Shown piece after piece: positions 16,168-24,380 of a stretch of DNA of 64,000 bases (its first letter is position 1; each line of letters opens with the position of its first letter). Origin of the DNA: Microbacterium gallinarum. GTDB taxonomy: Bacteria; Actinomycetota; Actinomycetes; Actinomycetales; Microbacteriaceae. The notes under the pieces were generated by a model. It was not told the origin of the DNA. It saw only the letters and a program-made list of their open reading frames with translations, and searched no databases. Position numbers and translations under genes: made by a program. The DNA lies in contig NZ_JACSPM010000001.1 in NCBI RefSeq assembly GCF_014837165.1, positions 463,618 through 527,617 of the forward strand, given 5' to 3'.

Positions 16168-16275
16168 TCAGCGCGTGATCGCGTCCTGCAAGCCCCGGAT
16201 GTAGCCGATCGCGAAGAGCCGCCCGAGGGTGCCGTAGCCGGGCATGTCGTTGGGCTCGCCGGCCATCGTGGGCAC
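16168..16275 (-). CDS. Possible 35-residue small protein coupled to the amidohydrolase
   Basis: A GTG codon six bases after the amidohydrolase stop, with GGATAGGA just before it, opens a 35-residue frame; an ATG gives a 32-residue version. The peptide contains DMPGYGTLGRLFAIGYIRGL, an amphipathic, glycine-spaced segment that looks non-random, with arginines on one side. I do not recognise the family. It may be a real small protein of the NCS1-amidohydrolase operon, since it lies before the terminator hairpin and has third-position G/C preference. Chance occurrence in G+C-rich DNA cannot be excluded. Confidence 0.35.
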   Translation of the reverse strand: MPTMAGEPNDMPGYGTLGRLFAIGYIRGLQDAITR

Positions 16276-16281
16276 GTGATC

Positions 16282-17937
16282 CTATCCGTCGCCTCCCGCG
16301 CGCGAGCCGTCGGCAGAGTACCGCGGTCGCCCGGCGACGATCGTCTCCATGACACGCGTCGTCAGCAGCGAACCCTCGCCGGCCCGGAACGGATCGGTGT
16401 CGAGCACGACGATGTCGGCGGCGAATCCCGGCGCGATGCGACCGCGCCACTCCCCGTCACCCACCGATGCCGCGGCATCCCGCGTCGCATGCCCCAGCGC
16501 CCGATCGAGGGGCAGCGCGTGCTGTGGCTGCACCGCCCCGACGGACGGGTCGAGGGCCGAAGCGCGCGTGCTTGCGACGTACATGTTCGCCAGGGCGTCG
16601 TAGGGCGCGGTCGGCGCATCGGTCGAGAAGGCCAGCAGCGCACCTGCGTCCTCGTACTCCTTCCACGCGAAAGCCCGATCGACGCGGTCGTCTCCGAGCA
16701 TCGCCACCCAGTTCGCGAAGATCGCCGGATCGGAGTGCACCGGCTGCATCGACGCCGTCACGCCCAGCCGGGCCATCCGCTCCGCCGTGCCGGGCGCCGC
16801 GTACTCGAGGTGCTCGATGCGGTGTCGACGGGGTCGCTCGCCATTCCGGGCGATCGCGTTCTCGACCGCGTCGAGCGCGATCCGGCTCGCGTGGTCGCCG
16901 ATCGCGTGCATGGCCACCTGCAGTCCGGCGGCGTCGGCGGCAGCCACGACGGGATCGAGCTGCGCCGGCGGCCAGATGGGGTCGGCGTTCGAGCCGTCGG
17001 CATACGGATGCCGCATCGCAGCGGTGCACGCATCGATGACGCCGTCGAGGATGAGCTTGATCCCGACCACGCGCAGCCACGGGGTCGACGGGCTGTCGGC
17101 GAGCTCGGCGGCACGCGCGACCTGCGCGAGGTTCGCCGCGTCGTCGCCGGTGTTCTCGATCAGCCAGTGGGCCGCGACGCGCAGGGGCAGCTCGCCGCCG
17201 CGACGATCCTGCGCCCGCTGGAAGGCGGCGAGGCCGTACTCGTCGAACGCCATGTCTACCGCGCCGGTCACCCCGGCGGCGAGGTAGGCGTCGAGCACGC
17301 GCTCCACGTCCGCGTCGCGATCGGCATCGGTCGTCGTGGCGTCGCGATGGGCCCACGCGTACTGCGTGGCGGCGGTCTCGAGGAGCAGGCCCGTAGGCTC
17401 GCCGTCGGCGTCGCGGATGATCTCGCCACCGAGCGGGTCGGGGGTGTCGCGCGTGATCCCCAGCACAGCGAGCGCGGCCGTGTTCACCCAGCAGGAGTGG
17501 TAGTCGTTCGCGTCGAGGAAGACGGGCACGTCGGCGACCGCGGCATCGATCATCGCGGCGGTCGGTCTCCCGCCGGGGATGGCGTCGAAAAGCCATCCGC
17601 GGCCACGGAGATCTTTCGCCTCAGGAACGGCCGTGCGCGCCTCGCGCAGCAGCCGCTGGATTTCGTCGAGGGTGCGGGCGTCGGTGAGCGGCACCTGTCC
17701 CAGCGAGGCTCCCGTCATGAGCAGGTGCGTGTGGCTGTCGGTGAACCCCGGTAGCACGAGACGCCCGCCGAGGTCGATCGTCTGCCGGGCCGCGGGCGCC
17801 TCGGCCTGAGGTCCGACCCAGCCGATCGTCTCGCCGTCGATGGTGAACGCCTCGGCGAAAGCCGCTGCTTCGCCGCCCGTGAAGACACGGCCGTTCGTGT
17901 AGAGGATGCCGGCGGGCCCGGTCTCGCGCGCAGTCAC
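16282..17937 (-). CDS. YtcJ-like metal-dependent amidohydrolase
   Basis: A 551-residue amidohydrolase-superfamily enzyme of the YtcJ type. The metal-binding HTH motif is at residues 69-71 (FTDSHTHLL) after the strand LVLPGF. Further metal ligands appear in HAIGDHA and HRIEHLEY, and the catalytic aspartate in FSTDAPTAP. The C terminus returns to the small beta-sandwich with GRIAPGFAADIVVLDTDPF. The GTG start overlaps the permease stop (GTGA), so translation is coupled. It probably hydrolyses an amide, imide or related bond in the compound imported by the NCS1 permease. The substrate is unknown. Confidence 0.9.
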   Translation of the reverse strand: MTARETGPAGILYTNGRVFTGGEAAAFAEAFTIDGETIGWVGPQAEAPAARQTIDLGGRLVLPGFTDSHTHLLMTGASLGQVPLTDARTLDEIQRLLREARTAVPEAKDLRGRGWLFDAIPGGRPTAAMIDAAVADVPVFLDANDYHSCWVNTAALAVLGITRDTPDPLGGEIIRDADGEPTGLLLETAATQYAWAHRDATTTDADRDADVERVLDAYLAAGVTGAVDMAFDEYGLAAFQRAQDRRGGELPLRVAAHWLIENTGDDAANLAQVARAAELADSPSTPWLRVVGIKLILDGVIDACTAAMRHPYADGSNADPIWPPAQLDPVVAAADAAGLQVAMHAIGDHASRIALDAVENAIARNGERPRRHRIEHLEYAAPGTAERMARLGVTASMQPVHSDPAIFANWVAMLGDDRVDRAFAWKEYEDAGALLAFSTDAPTAPYDALANMYVASTRASALDPSVGAVQPQHALPLDRALGHATRDAAASVGDGEWRGRIAPGFAADIVVLDTDPFRAGEGSLLTTRVMETIVAGRPRYSADGSRAGGDG

Positions 17938-19364
17938 GGACGGCCCGCCTTCGCCAGGCCTGAGCGGTGGAGCAGCGCGTACAGGCCGGCCGACACGATC
18001 ATCCCCGCGGGCACCGACAGGTCGACGTAACCCGTCGCATCGGCGACGGGGCCTGCCCAGACGCTCGTGGCGAGGCACATCGCCGTGACCAGCCCACCGA
18101 CGAGCAGGGCGGCGATGCCCGGGACGCTCCAGCCCCCTGAGTACCAGAACCGCGCACCGCGGTCGGTGTCGAAGAGCTCGACCCCGTCGTACGCGTACCG
18201 CCGCATGAGCGCGTCGACGGTGTACACGGCCATCGCGGGCCCGGAGACGACGACGAGGAACTGCAGCATGAGGTTGGCGGCGTCGACGAGGTTGGACGAG
18301 AGCACCAGGTAGATCGTGAGCGCGGTGCCCACGATGCCCACGATGACCGTGGCGGGGATGCGCCGCAGGCGCAGGCCTATCGCCTGCAGAGCCATGCTGG
18401 AGGTGTACGCGGTCATGCCGTTGAGGGCGATCGTGTTGATGACCACCCCGATCACGAGGATCGGTCCAAGCCAGGCGGGGAGCAGATCGAGCAGGGCGAC
18501 ATCGAGGCCGGCATCGATCGACTCCGGGGCGAGCGCGGTCGCGAGCAGGGCGCCGATGATCGTGAAGACGACGAACGGAACCCCGCCTCCCAGCGCCGTC
18601 GCCGTAGCGATGTGCGAGGGCTTCACCGACCGCGGCAGGTAACGCGCGATGTCGGGACTGTTGATGAACGATAGAGGCGTCGAGGCGAGGATCGTGAATC
18701 CGATCGACATCGCCGACCACAGTGCCACGCCCTCGAGCGGCTCGGCGGGCGCATACTGCCAGTTCACCGAGGGGAGGATGAACGCAGCCGCGAGCAGGAA
18801 GATGACGAACACCGCCGCCGAGAGGAAGGGGAACAGTCGCAGGATCAAGCCGTGGCCGAACACGGCGACCACGACCGTGATCGCCGAGACGACGAGGGTC
18901 ACGCCGATCGGCACCCACACCGGATCGGTCAGGCCCCACCGGCGCAGCAGGTCCGCCCCGAGGAACGACGAGGCCAGCCACGTCAGCGAGAGGAACACCG
19001 CGCCGATGAACCACCCGACGAAGACGACGAACAGCCGGTTGCCGATCACGCCGTACATCGCGCGCGTGATCACCGAACCCGAAGTGCCCGCTGCCGGACC
19101 GCTCGCGGCGATCACGCCGGGGAAGATCCAGAGCAGCGCCGCCGCGAGCACGACGACGACCGCCTGCCAGATCTCCAGGCCGAGCAGGATGAGCGTCGCG
19201 CCGATCGTGAGGCTGAGGATGCTGACGTTCGGCGCCGCCCACACCAGGAAGAGGTCACGCGCGCGGCCGTGGCGCTCCTCGTCGCCGATGAGCTCGATGC
19301 CGCGGGTCTCGGGGTGCGAAGCGGAATCGGCCGTCCTGTCGCCGGGAGCCTGGGTCTCGATCAT
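17934..19364 (-). CDS. NCS1-family nucleobase/hydantoin-type permease
   Basis: A 476-residue transporter with about twelve membrane spans. The N-terminal DLFLVWAAPNVSILSLTIGA and the following GPAAGTSGSVITRAMYG stretch are characteristic of NCS1 cytosine/purine/hydantoin symporters, with the substrate site expected in spans 1, 3, 6 and 8. SFINSPDIARYLPR lies in the middle cytoplasmic loop, another NCS1 hallmark. A GAGAGGAA ribosome site precedes the ATG. The substrate is likely a nitrogen compound such as a purine, pyrimidine or hydantoin, which the coupled amidohydrolase would degrade. Expression is probably controlled by the divergent TetR gene through the operators at 19409-19453. Confidence 0.9.
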   Translation of the reverse strand: MIETQAPGDRTADSASHPETRGIELIGDEERHGRARDLFLVWAAPNVSILSLTIGATLILLGLEIWQAVVVVLAAALLWIFPGVIAASGPAAGTSGSVITRAMYGVIGNRLFVVFVGWFIGAVFLSLTWLASSFLGADLLRRWGLTDPVWVPIGVTLVVSAITVVVAVFGHGLILRLFPFLSAAVFVIFLLAAAFILPSVNWQYAPAEPLEGVALWSAMSIGFTILASTPLSFINSPDIARYLPRSVKPSHIATATALGGGVPFVVFTIIGALLATALAPESIDAGLDVALLDLLPAWLGPILVIGVVINTIALNGMTAYTSSMALQAIGLRLRRIPATVIVGIVGTALTIYLVLSSNLVDAANLMLQFLVVVSGPAMAVYTVDALMRRYAYDGVELFDTDRGARFWYSGGWSVPGIAALLVGGLVTAMCLATSVWAGPVADATGYVDLSVPAGMIVSAGLYALLHRSGLAKAGRP

Positions 19365-19408
19365 GATGTTCCTCTCGTCCGGGCTTCATCGCCCGGAGGT
19401 TCCGGAGC

Positions 19409-19453
19409 CTATTGGTCGGGCGGCCAATAGACTATTGGTCACACATTCAATAA
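19409..19453. promoter_or_regulatory. Double operator between NCS1 permease and TetR genes
   Basis: A 22-base inverted repeat has arms CTATTGG (19409-19415) and CCAATAG (19424-19430). A second, weaker copy starts 23 bases later with CTATTGG (19432-19438) and ends in TCAATA near 19447-19452. Both lie in the 90-base gap between the divergent genes, so the TetR protein probably represses both directions here. Confidence 0.6.
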
Positions 19454-19454
19454 C

Positions 19455-20156
19455 ATGAGGGTCATGACGTCAAGCACTGTGTCGTCCCGATCTCGCAAGC
19501 GGCCCGAGGAGCGTCGCGCTGAGATCCTGGCCGCCGCAGCGGACATCGCACTCGAAGAGGGGCTCGAGCGCATCACGCTGCGGGCCGTCGCCGACCGTCT
19601 CGGCGTGCGACCGGGCCTGATCACCCACTACTTCCCCGCCGCCGACGAACTGGTGCTCGAGGCGTTCGAGCGCGCGGCCGTCGGAGAGCGCGGCCGGTTC
19701 TTCCCGGCAGACGGCACACCGGTGGAGCGGCTCGCGCACTTCATCGACCACGTCGAGAGCGGGGCATCCCTCGCCCTGGCCCGCCTGTGGCTCAACGCAC
19801 GCCATCTCTCCCGCTTCAGCCCCGCACTCGACACGCTCCTCCAGGAGCAGGACGCGCTCGACCAGACGCAGCTCATCGCGCTGATCCGCGACGGGATCAC
19901 CAGTGGGGACTTCGTCGATGTGGATGCCGAGGCCGCCAGCATCCGGATCTTCATCGCCGTCGACGGCGGCGGGTCCTACGTCAACACCACCGCCGTCATC
20001 GACCACCCGGCGCACGTGCATTTCGCGCGTGACGTCGCGGAATGGACCCTCGGTCTCGATTCCGGCACGCTGGAGCGCGCGCAGGAGATCGCGCAGCTAC
20101 GTGGTAGGCAGCCCCGAAATGGCCCAGGACCCGGCAGTCGTACCTCGCCTGCGTGA
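19455..20156 (+). CDS. TetR family regulator of the NCS1-amidohydrolase operon
   Basis: A 233-residue TetR-type regulator. After a basic SRSRKRPEERRAEIL opening, the helix-turn-helix reads LRAVADRLGVRPGLITHYFPAADELV. The C-terminal ligand domain includes a conserved LARLWLNARHLSRFSPAL stretch found in RutR/BetI-like regulators. The start may be at 19455 or at the second ATG, 19464; the second is close to the operator edge. It is divergently transcribed from the NCS1 permease, and the operators between them make autoregulation and repression of the permease likely. The inducer is probably the transported compound or a breakdown product. The last 20 residues are low in complexity. Confidence 0.9.
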   Translation: MRVMTSSTVSSRSRKRPEERRAEILAAAADIALEEGLERITLRAVADRLGVRPGLITHYFPAADELVLEAFERAAVGERGRFFPADGTPVERLAHFIDHVESGASLALARLWLNARHLSRFSPALDTLLQEQDALDQTQLIALIRDGITSGDFVDVDAEAASIRIFIAVDGGGSYVNTTAVIDHPAHVHFARDVAEWTLGLDSGTLERAQEIAQLRGRQPRNGPGPGSRTSPA

Positions 20157-20280
20157 AGTCCTGGGCGAAGTCGCGCCGCGCTCGTAGCGAATCTCTGCTC
20201 GAGATCAGCCGGAGAGTTGCGCTGCGCACGACGAGCGCAGGGTGGTGTCGGCGTCCAGCGCCCACGTACGCTCGCGAGGT

Positions 20281-21480
20281 ATGAGCCAGAACGACCGCGA
20301 CCACCACATCGTCCTCCTTGGTGCGACAGGGTTCGTCGGGCGATTCACCGCGCGGCATCTCGCACAGTCGGCGCCCGCGGGCGCGCGGATCGCGATTGCC
20401 GGTCGGTCTTCCACGCGGCTCCAGGAGGTGAATCGCGATCTCGGCGTTGATTGGCCGACCATTCAGGTCGACACGGCCGACACCGACGCCGTCGCCCGTC
20501 TCGCGGCATCGACGTCGGTCGTCGCGACGACTGTCGGTCCGTATCTGCGCTACGGCACGGAGGTCGCCTCCGCGTGCGCCCGGGCGGGAACGTCATACGC
20601 CGATCTGTCGGGCGAGAGCATCTTCGTCGCCCGCAGCATCGAGCGCAATCACGACGTCGCCGAGAGCAGCGGTGCGAAGATCGTCCACTCCTGCGGCTTC
20701 GACTCGATCCCCTCCGACCTCGGCCTCGGTCTCGCGCACGAGACCGCGGGAGGAGTGCCGATCGTCGCCGCGACCCTGCGAGTGAGGTCTCTGCGCGGCG
20801 GCATCAGCGGTGGAACGATCGACTCCCTCCGCCAGCAGATGAAAGAGGTGAAGACGGATGCCTCCATCCGTCGCCTCGTCGGCGACCCGTACGCCCTCAC
20901 GCCGGGGCCGTCCGTCCGGCTTCCCGGGCGTCGCGGGAGTGGCTGGGGCAAGGAGCGGAATGTGTGGCAGGCGCCATTCGTCATGGGGGCCTATAACCAA
21001 CAGATCGTTCAGCGCAGCAACTACCTGACGGGCTGGAGCTACGGTCAGCTCATGCGGTACCGCGAGGTGATCGCCACCGGCCGCGGGTTCGCCGGATTCG
21101 CTCGCGCGTGCGCGATCAGTGGAGGGACCGCCGCCTTGGTCGCCGGCCTGGCCCTTCCTCCGACCAGGGCCGTCCTGGACCGTGTTCTCCCGGCCCCGGG
21201 TGCTGGACCGAGTTCGGATGCAATCGAGCGGGGTCGCTTCGTTCTCGACGTCGACGCCTATCCGGTGGAGGGTCAGCCGGTTCGCACACGCGTCGCTGCG
21301 CCGTTCGATCCCGGCTACGGGGGCACCGGCGTGATGCTCGGCGAGTCGGCACTGAGCCTCGCGTTCGACCACCTGCCCGAGCGCGGCGGGGTGCTGACAC
21401 CGATGGTCGCGATGGGGCAGTCCTTGGCCGAGCGTCTTCGCGCACAGGGGTTCACGCTGAATGTGGACGCCCTGCACTGA
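20281..21480 (+). CDS. Saccharopine dehydrogenase-like NAD(P)-dependent oxidoreductase
   Basis: A 399-residue protein with an N-terminal Rossmann fold: IVLLGATGFVGRFTARHL at residues 9-26, then AGRSSTRL for the cofactor phosphate. The later block GTSYADLSGESIF, and HSCGFDSIPSDLG about 40 residues on, are signatures of the trans-acting enoyl reductase/saccharopine dehydrogenase-like family described in mycobacteria, where some members reduce double bonds in complex lipids. One hydrophobic segment near residues 280-300 may contact the membrane. The ATG follows TACGCT by eight bases. No biosynthetic neighbour is present, so the substrate is unknown. A terminator follows. Confidence 0.87.
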   Translation: MSQNDRDHHIVLLGATGFVGRFTARHLAQSAPAGARIAIAGRSSTRLQEVNRDLGVDWPTIQVDTADTDAVARLAASTSVVATTVGPYLRYGTEVASACARAGTSYADLSGESIFVARSIERNHDVAESSGAKIVHSCGFDSIPSDLGLGLAHETAGGVPIVAATLRVRSLRGGISGGTIDSLRQQMKEVKTDASIRRLVGDPYALTPGPSVRLPGRRGSGWGKERNVWQAPFVMGAYNQQIVQRSNYLTGWSYGQLMRYREVIATGRGFAGFARACAISGGTAALVAGLALPPTRAVLDRVLPAPGAGPSSDAIERGRFVLDVDAYPVEGQPVRTRVAAPFDPGYGGTGVMLGESALSLAFDHLPERGGVLTPMVAMGQSLAERLRAQGFTLNVDALH

Positions 21481-21495
21481 CGTCACACACGACAA

Positions 21496-21517
21496 AACCC
21501 CCGGAAATCCGGGGGTT
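21496..21517. terminator. Bidirectional terminator between reductase gene and tRNA genes
   Basis: AACCCCCGG at 21496-21504 pairs with CCGGGGGTT at 21509-21517 around an AAAT loop. It is followed by TCTAAT on the plus strand and by TTGTCG on the minus strand. It can end both the reductase transcript and the tRNA-Met transcript coming from the right. Confidence 0.8.
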
Positions 21518-21525
21518 CTAATCTG

Positions 21526-21599
21526 TAGCAGGAGCGGGGCTTGAACCCGCGACCTCACGATTATGAGTCGTGCGCTCTCACCAACTGAGCTACCCTGCC
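21526..21599 (-). tRNA. tRNA-Met (anticodon CAT), elongator type
   Basis: The 74-base minus-strand sequence folds as a cloverleaf. The acceptor is GGCAGGG with TCCTGCT, including G-U pairs at the first and last positions. The D-stem is GCTC, the anticodon stem is CACGA/TCGTG with loop CTCATAA, and the T-arm is GCGGG-TTCAAGC-CCCGC. The anticodon CAT with an A discriminator fits elongator methionine; a lysidine-modified isoleucine tRNA is less likely. CCA is not encoded. Confidence 0.93.
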
Positions 21600-21622
21600 G
21601 CGTCACATCTCACGATGTTCCG

Positions 21623-21694
21623 AGCCCCGAGTCAGGATTGAACTGACGACCCCTTCCTTACCATGGAAGTGCTCTGCCACTGAGCTATCGGGGC
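21623..21694 (-). tRNA. tRNA-Thr (anticodon GGT)
   Basis: The 72-base minus-strand sequence has acceptor GCCCCGA/TCGGGGC with a T discriminator. The anticodon stem is CTTCC/GGAAG around loop ATGGTAA, and the T-arm contains GTTCAATC. The anticodon GGT reads threonine codons ACC and ACT. It lies 23 bases upstream of tRNA-Met and is probably cotranscribed with it. Confidence 0.95.
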
Positions 21695-21759
21695 GTGCTG
21701 CCCGCGTGCGGGCAACTAGAAGAGGATACCAGAGCAACGGCACCACTCTTGAATCGAGG

Positions 21760-23376
21760 TCAGCCTCCGGTGTGCTCCCGCAGCCAGGGCAGCGGGTCGA
21801 TCGCGGTCTTGCCGTTGAGGAGGAGTTCGAAGTGCGTGTGGGCGCCGTAGGAGCGGCCCGTGTTGCCCGTGCGACCGAGCACCGTGCCGACCGTGACGTG
21901 CTGGCCCTGCGACACCTGGATCGAGCCGTACTCCATGTGCGCGTAATGGCTCGAGATCAGTTGCCCGTCGATCACGTGGTCGATGATCACGTGCACGCCG
22001 TACGCACCGCCGGCCTCTGAGGCCACGCGAACGGTGCCGTCGGCGATCGCCTGGATCGGAGCACCCGCGCCGGGCGTGAAGTCGATGCCCTCGTGCATGC
22101 GGCCGGAGCGCATGCCGAAGCCGTACGACATGGTGACGCCGACGGCGAAGGGCCACTGGATCGCGGCGTTCGGGTCGTTGACGAAGAGGTTGGAGAAGTT
22201 GCGGATGCCCGCCTCGGACGCGAGCTCGGCGACGGTCGTGGTGCCGTAGTTCTCGGTGCGGTCGAGCGTGTCGGCCGCGATACCGGCCGGGGCGACGTAC
22301 GCCTGGATCTCGTCGGCGTCGACCTCGGTGACGGTGGTCGCGCCGGGGGCGAGGATCGACATCGACGCCTCGGCACCGCCGGCGGCGGCAACGGCTTCGG
22401 CGGGGGTGGTCATGCCGACGGTCATCAGACCGACGATGCCCATCACACCCACCGAGAACGATGCTGCGGTCAGGCGCCTGAAGGACGCACCGCGGTTCAC
22501 GCGCGCCTTGCGCGGAGCGGTGTGTGCGGCCTGGACGGGCTCGGTCTCTGCGGCGGGCTCGGCCTCTTCGACCGTCTCGGCCTGCTCGACCTGGACGGGC
22601 AGCTCACCGGTGAACGAGAACAGACGGGCGGCGGCTTCGAACTCATCGGAAGCGGATGCCGCAACCCGCGGCTCGTCCGCCGGCTCAGCGACCGCCTCGG
22701 CGGCGATCGTCGGTTCGGCGACCAGGGTCTCGTCGGGAACGACTTCGAGCACGGCGACCTCTTCGGTCACCGGCGTGACGGTCGGCTCGAGCAGCTGGAA
22801 CGGCTCGGCGGGTGCAAGGACCGTTTCGAGCAGCGGTGCCGGAGCCTCCGTCGAGGGGAGGTCCGCGTGGAAGACGGGCGCGGGACGCTCAGCCTCGGCC
22901 GGGGCGGCGAGCGCGATCGGCGGCACGACGACGGCGGGCTGCTCGCCCGTGCGCGGAGCGCGGCGAGCGCGACGGCTCATCGGCGCGGGCGGCGCGACGA
23001 CCGACTGCGGTGCGGCGTCGACAGGCACCGCGGCTGCGATCGGGTCGGCGATGTGGATGGGCGCTGCCGGAAGCTCGATCGCGGAGGGCGAGGGGGCCGG
23101 GGCGACGGGAGCGGCAGGCAGATCGGTGAGGGGCTGCACGTGTGCGAGGCCCTCGGCCTCGGCCGCGATCACCGGAGCGTCGGTCGACGCCGACGGCGCG
23201 GCATCCTTCTGCTTCTCCTCGACCGGACGACCCCACACGACGGCCGGACGCTCGGAAGCCGGACCGGCGGCCCGGCGACGGAGCTCCGCACGCGACATCC
23301 CGAGGGTCTCCGAGGTCGCCTGAACAGGCGTCGTGGAGGTGCGGCTGGAACGGCGCGTAGGCGCAGGCTCAGCCAT
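21760..23376 (-). CDS. M23 family peptidase, membrane-anchored, with long A/P/E-rich N-terminal region
   Basis: A 538-residue protein in three parts. Residues 1-320 are disordered and rich in alanine, proline and glutamate. A single hydrophobic segment follows (about 325-350, SVGVMGIVGLMTVGM). The C-terminal LytM/M23 domain (about 410-535) has all zinc ligands: H428 and D432 in MHEGIDF, and H513/H515 in GAHTHFE. It would cleave peptidoglycan cross-links outside the cell or regulate other hydrolases. The cytoplasmic N-terminal region is unusually long for the family. The ATG at 23376 has no clear ribosome site, and earlier in-frame GTG or TTG codons are possible. It has no operon partner. Confidence 0.87.
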   Translation of the reverse strand: MAEPAPTRRSSRTSTTPVQATSETLGMSRAELRRRAAGPASERPAVVWGRPVEEKQKDAAPSASTDAPVIAAEAEGLAHVQPLTDLPAAPVAPAPSPSAIELPAAPIHIADPIAAAVPVDAAPQSVVAPPAPMSRRARRAPRTGEQPAVVVPPIALAAPAEAERPAPVFHADLPSTEAPAPLLETVLAPAEPFQLLEPTVTPVTEEVAVLEVVPDETLVAEPTIAAEAVAEPADEPRVAASASDEFEAAARLFSFTGELPVQVEQAETVEEAEPAAETEPVQAAHTAPRKARVNRGASFRRLTAASFSVGVMGIVGLMTVGMTTPAEAVAAAGGAEASMSILAPGATTVTEVDADEIQAYVAPAGIAADTLDRTENYGTTTVAELASEAGIRNFSNLFVNDPNAAIQWPFAVGVTMSYGFGMRSGRMHEGIDFTPGAGAPIQAIADGTVRVASEAGGAYGVHVIIDHVIDGQLISSHYAHMEYGSIQVSQGQHVTVGTVLGRTGNTGRSYGAHTHFELLLNGKTAIDPLPWLREHTGG

Positions 23377-23573
23377 CGGGGCGTCAAAAGGCAAGCGGGG
23401 GGCTCTCGGGTCGTGTCGCTCGGGGGGCAACGGTACGGTCTTCGGGCAAGTGATGACTTCCACCGTTCGGGCGGCGAAAGTAACGATCGCATAAACACTA
23501 CATGGGGCGACCTGGGAATGCCATGAGCACTGTGGACAACTCGCGGCGTTTCGTACGGATCCTTTCGAAACAC

Positions 23574-24380
23574 TCAGGTTTCGTCGGCGAGCGCTGCGTC
23601 CACCAGCCGCTCGAAGATCACCGGAGTCGCCGCCACGATCAGGTGCCGCGACCGCTCCGAGTCGTCCCGGACGAACGCGAACGATCCGCCCGCCTCCGTG
23701 ACCAGCAGCGATCCCGCGGCGTGATCCCACGGGGCGAGGCCCCGCTCGAAGTAGCCGTCCAGCCGCCCGGACGCGACCCACGCGAAGTCGAGCGATGCGG
23801 CGCCTCCGCGGCGGATGTCGCGGGCCATCGGCATCACGCGGCCGACGCGGGCGAGGTCGCCGGCGTGCGTCGTCGGGTCGTAGCCGAAGCCTGTCGCCAG
23901 CAGCGCACCTGCGGCCGACACGTCCGCGTTCACTGTCAGCGGCTGGTCGCCGAGCCAGGCGCCCTCCCCGCGCGCGGCGCGGAACATCTCGCCCGACGCC
24001 GGGGCGTAGACGGCTCCAGCGACGGTCTCCCACTCCCCCGGCGTCGGTTCCCCGATGACGGCCGCGATGCTGACGCCGTAGGCCGGGATGCCGTATGCGT
24101 AGTTGACGGTGCCGTCGATCGGGTCGACGACCCAGGTCACGTCGCTCTGGCCGCGCTCAGCGCCGGTCTCTTCGCCGAGGAAGCCGTCGTCGGTCCGGGC
24201 GTCCGCGAGGCGGGCCCGGATGAGCCGCTCCACCTCGCGGTCCGCTTCGGTGACGATGTCGGCGAGCGCCGTCTTCGTCGCGGCGATGGCGACCCCCTCC
24301 GTGCGACGCACCCGCGCCAGCTCACCGGCTTCGCGAGCGATGTCGACGGCCAGGGACTCGAGTTCCTTCGCGAGCGTCAT
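23574..24380 (-). CDS. Inositol monophosphatase family protein
   Basis: A 268-residue magnesium-dependent phosphatase. Motif A is WVVDPIDGTVNY (metal ligands D87-type and D90-type), preceded by the glutamates of GEETG. Motif B is GLAPWDHAAGSLLVTEAGG. Length and motif spacing are normal for the family, which hydrolyses inositol-1-phosphate; in actinobacteria related enzymes serve inositol lipids, mycothiol precursors or histidinol phosphate. The exact substrate is open. The ATG lies six bases after TAGCGT on the minus strand, which suggests a leaderless transcript. The 197-base gap to the M23 gene holds an AT-rich promoter-like stretch around 23480-23500. Confidence 0.93.
   Translation of the reverse strand: MTLAKELESLAVDIAREAGELARVRRTEGVAIAATKTALADIVTEADREVERLIRARLADARTDDGFLGEETGAERGQSDVTWVVDPIDGTVNYAYGIPAYGVSIAAVIGEPTPGEWETVAGAVYAPASGEMFRAARGEGAWLGDQPLTVNADVSAAGALLATGFGYDPTTHAGDLARVGRVMPMARDIRRGGAASLDFAWVASGRLDGYFERGLAPWDHAAGSLLVTEAGGSFAFVRDDSERSRHLIVAATPVIFERLVDAALADET

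Noticed and set aside
17938..19242. Extension of the amidohydrolase frame upstream to 986 codons
   Set aside because: The extra part is a shadow of the NCS1 permease gene; the GTGA overlap at 17934-17937 marks the true start.
23377..23573. Possible cyclic-di-AMP (ydaO-type) riboswitch before the M23 peptidase
   Set aside because: Such riboswitches precede peptidase genes in actinobacteria, but I could not find the conserved core motifs here; only an AT-rich promoter-like stretch near 23480-23500 is seen.
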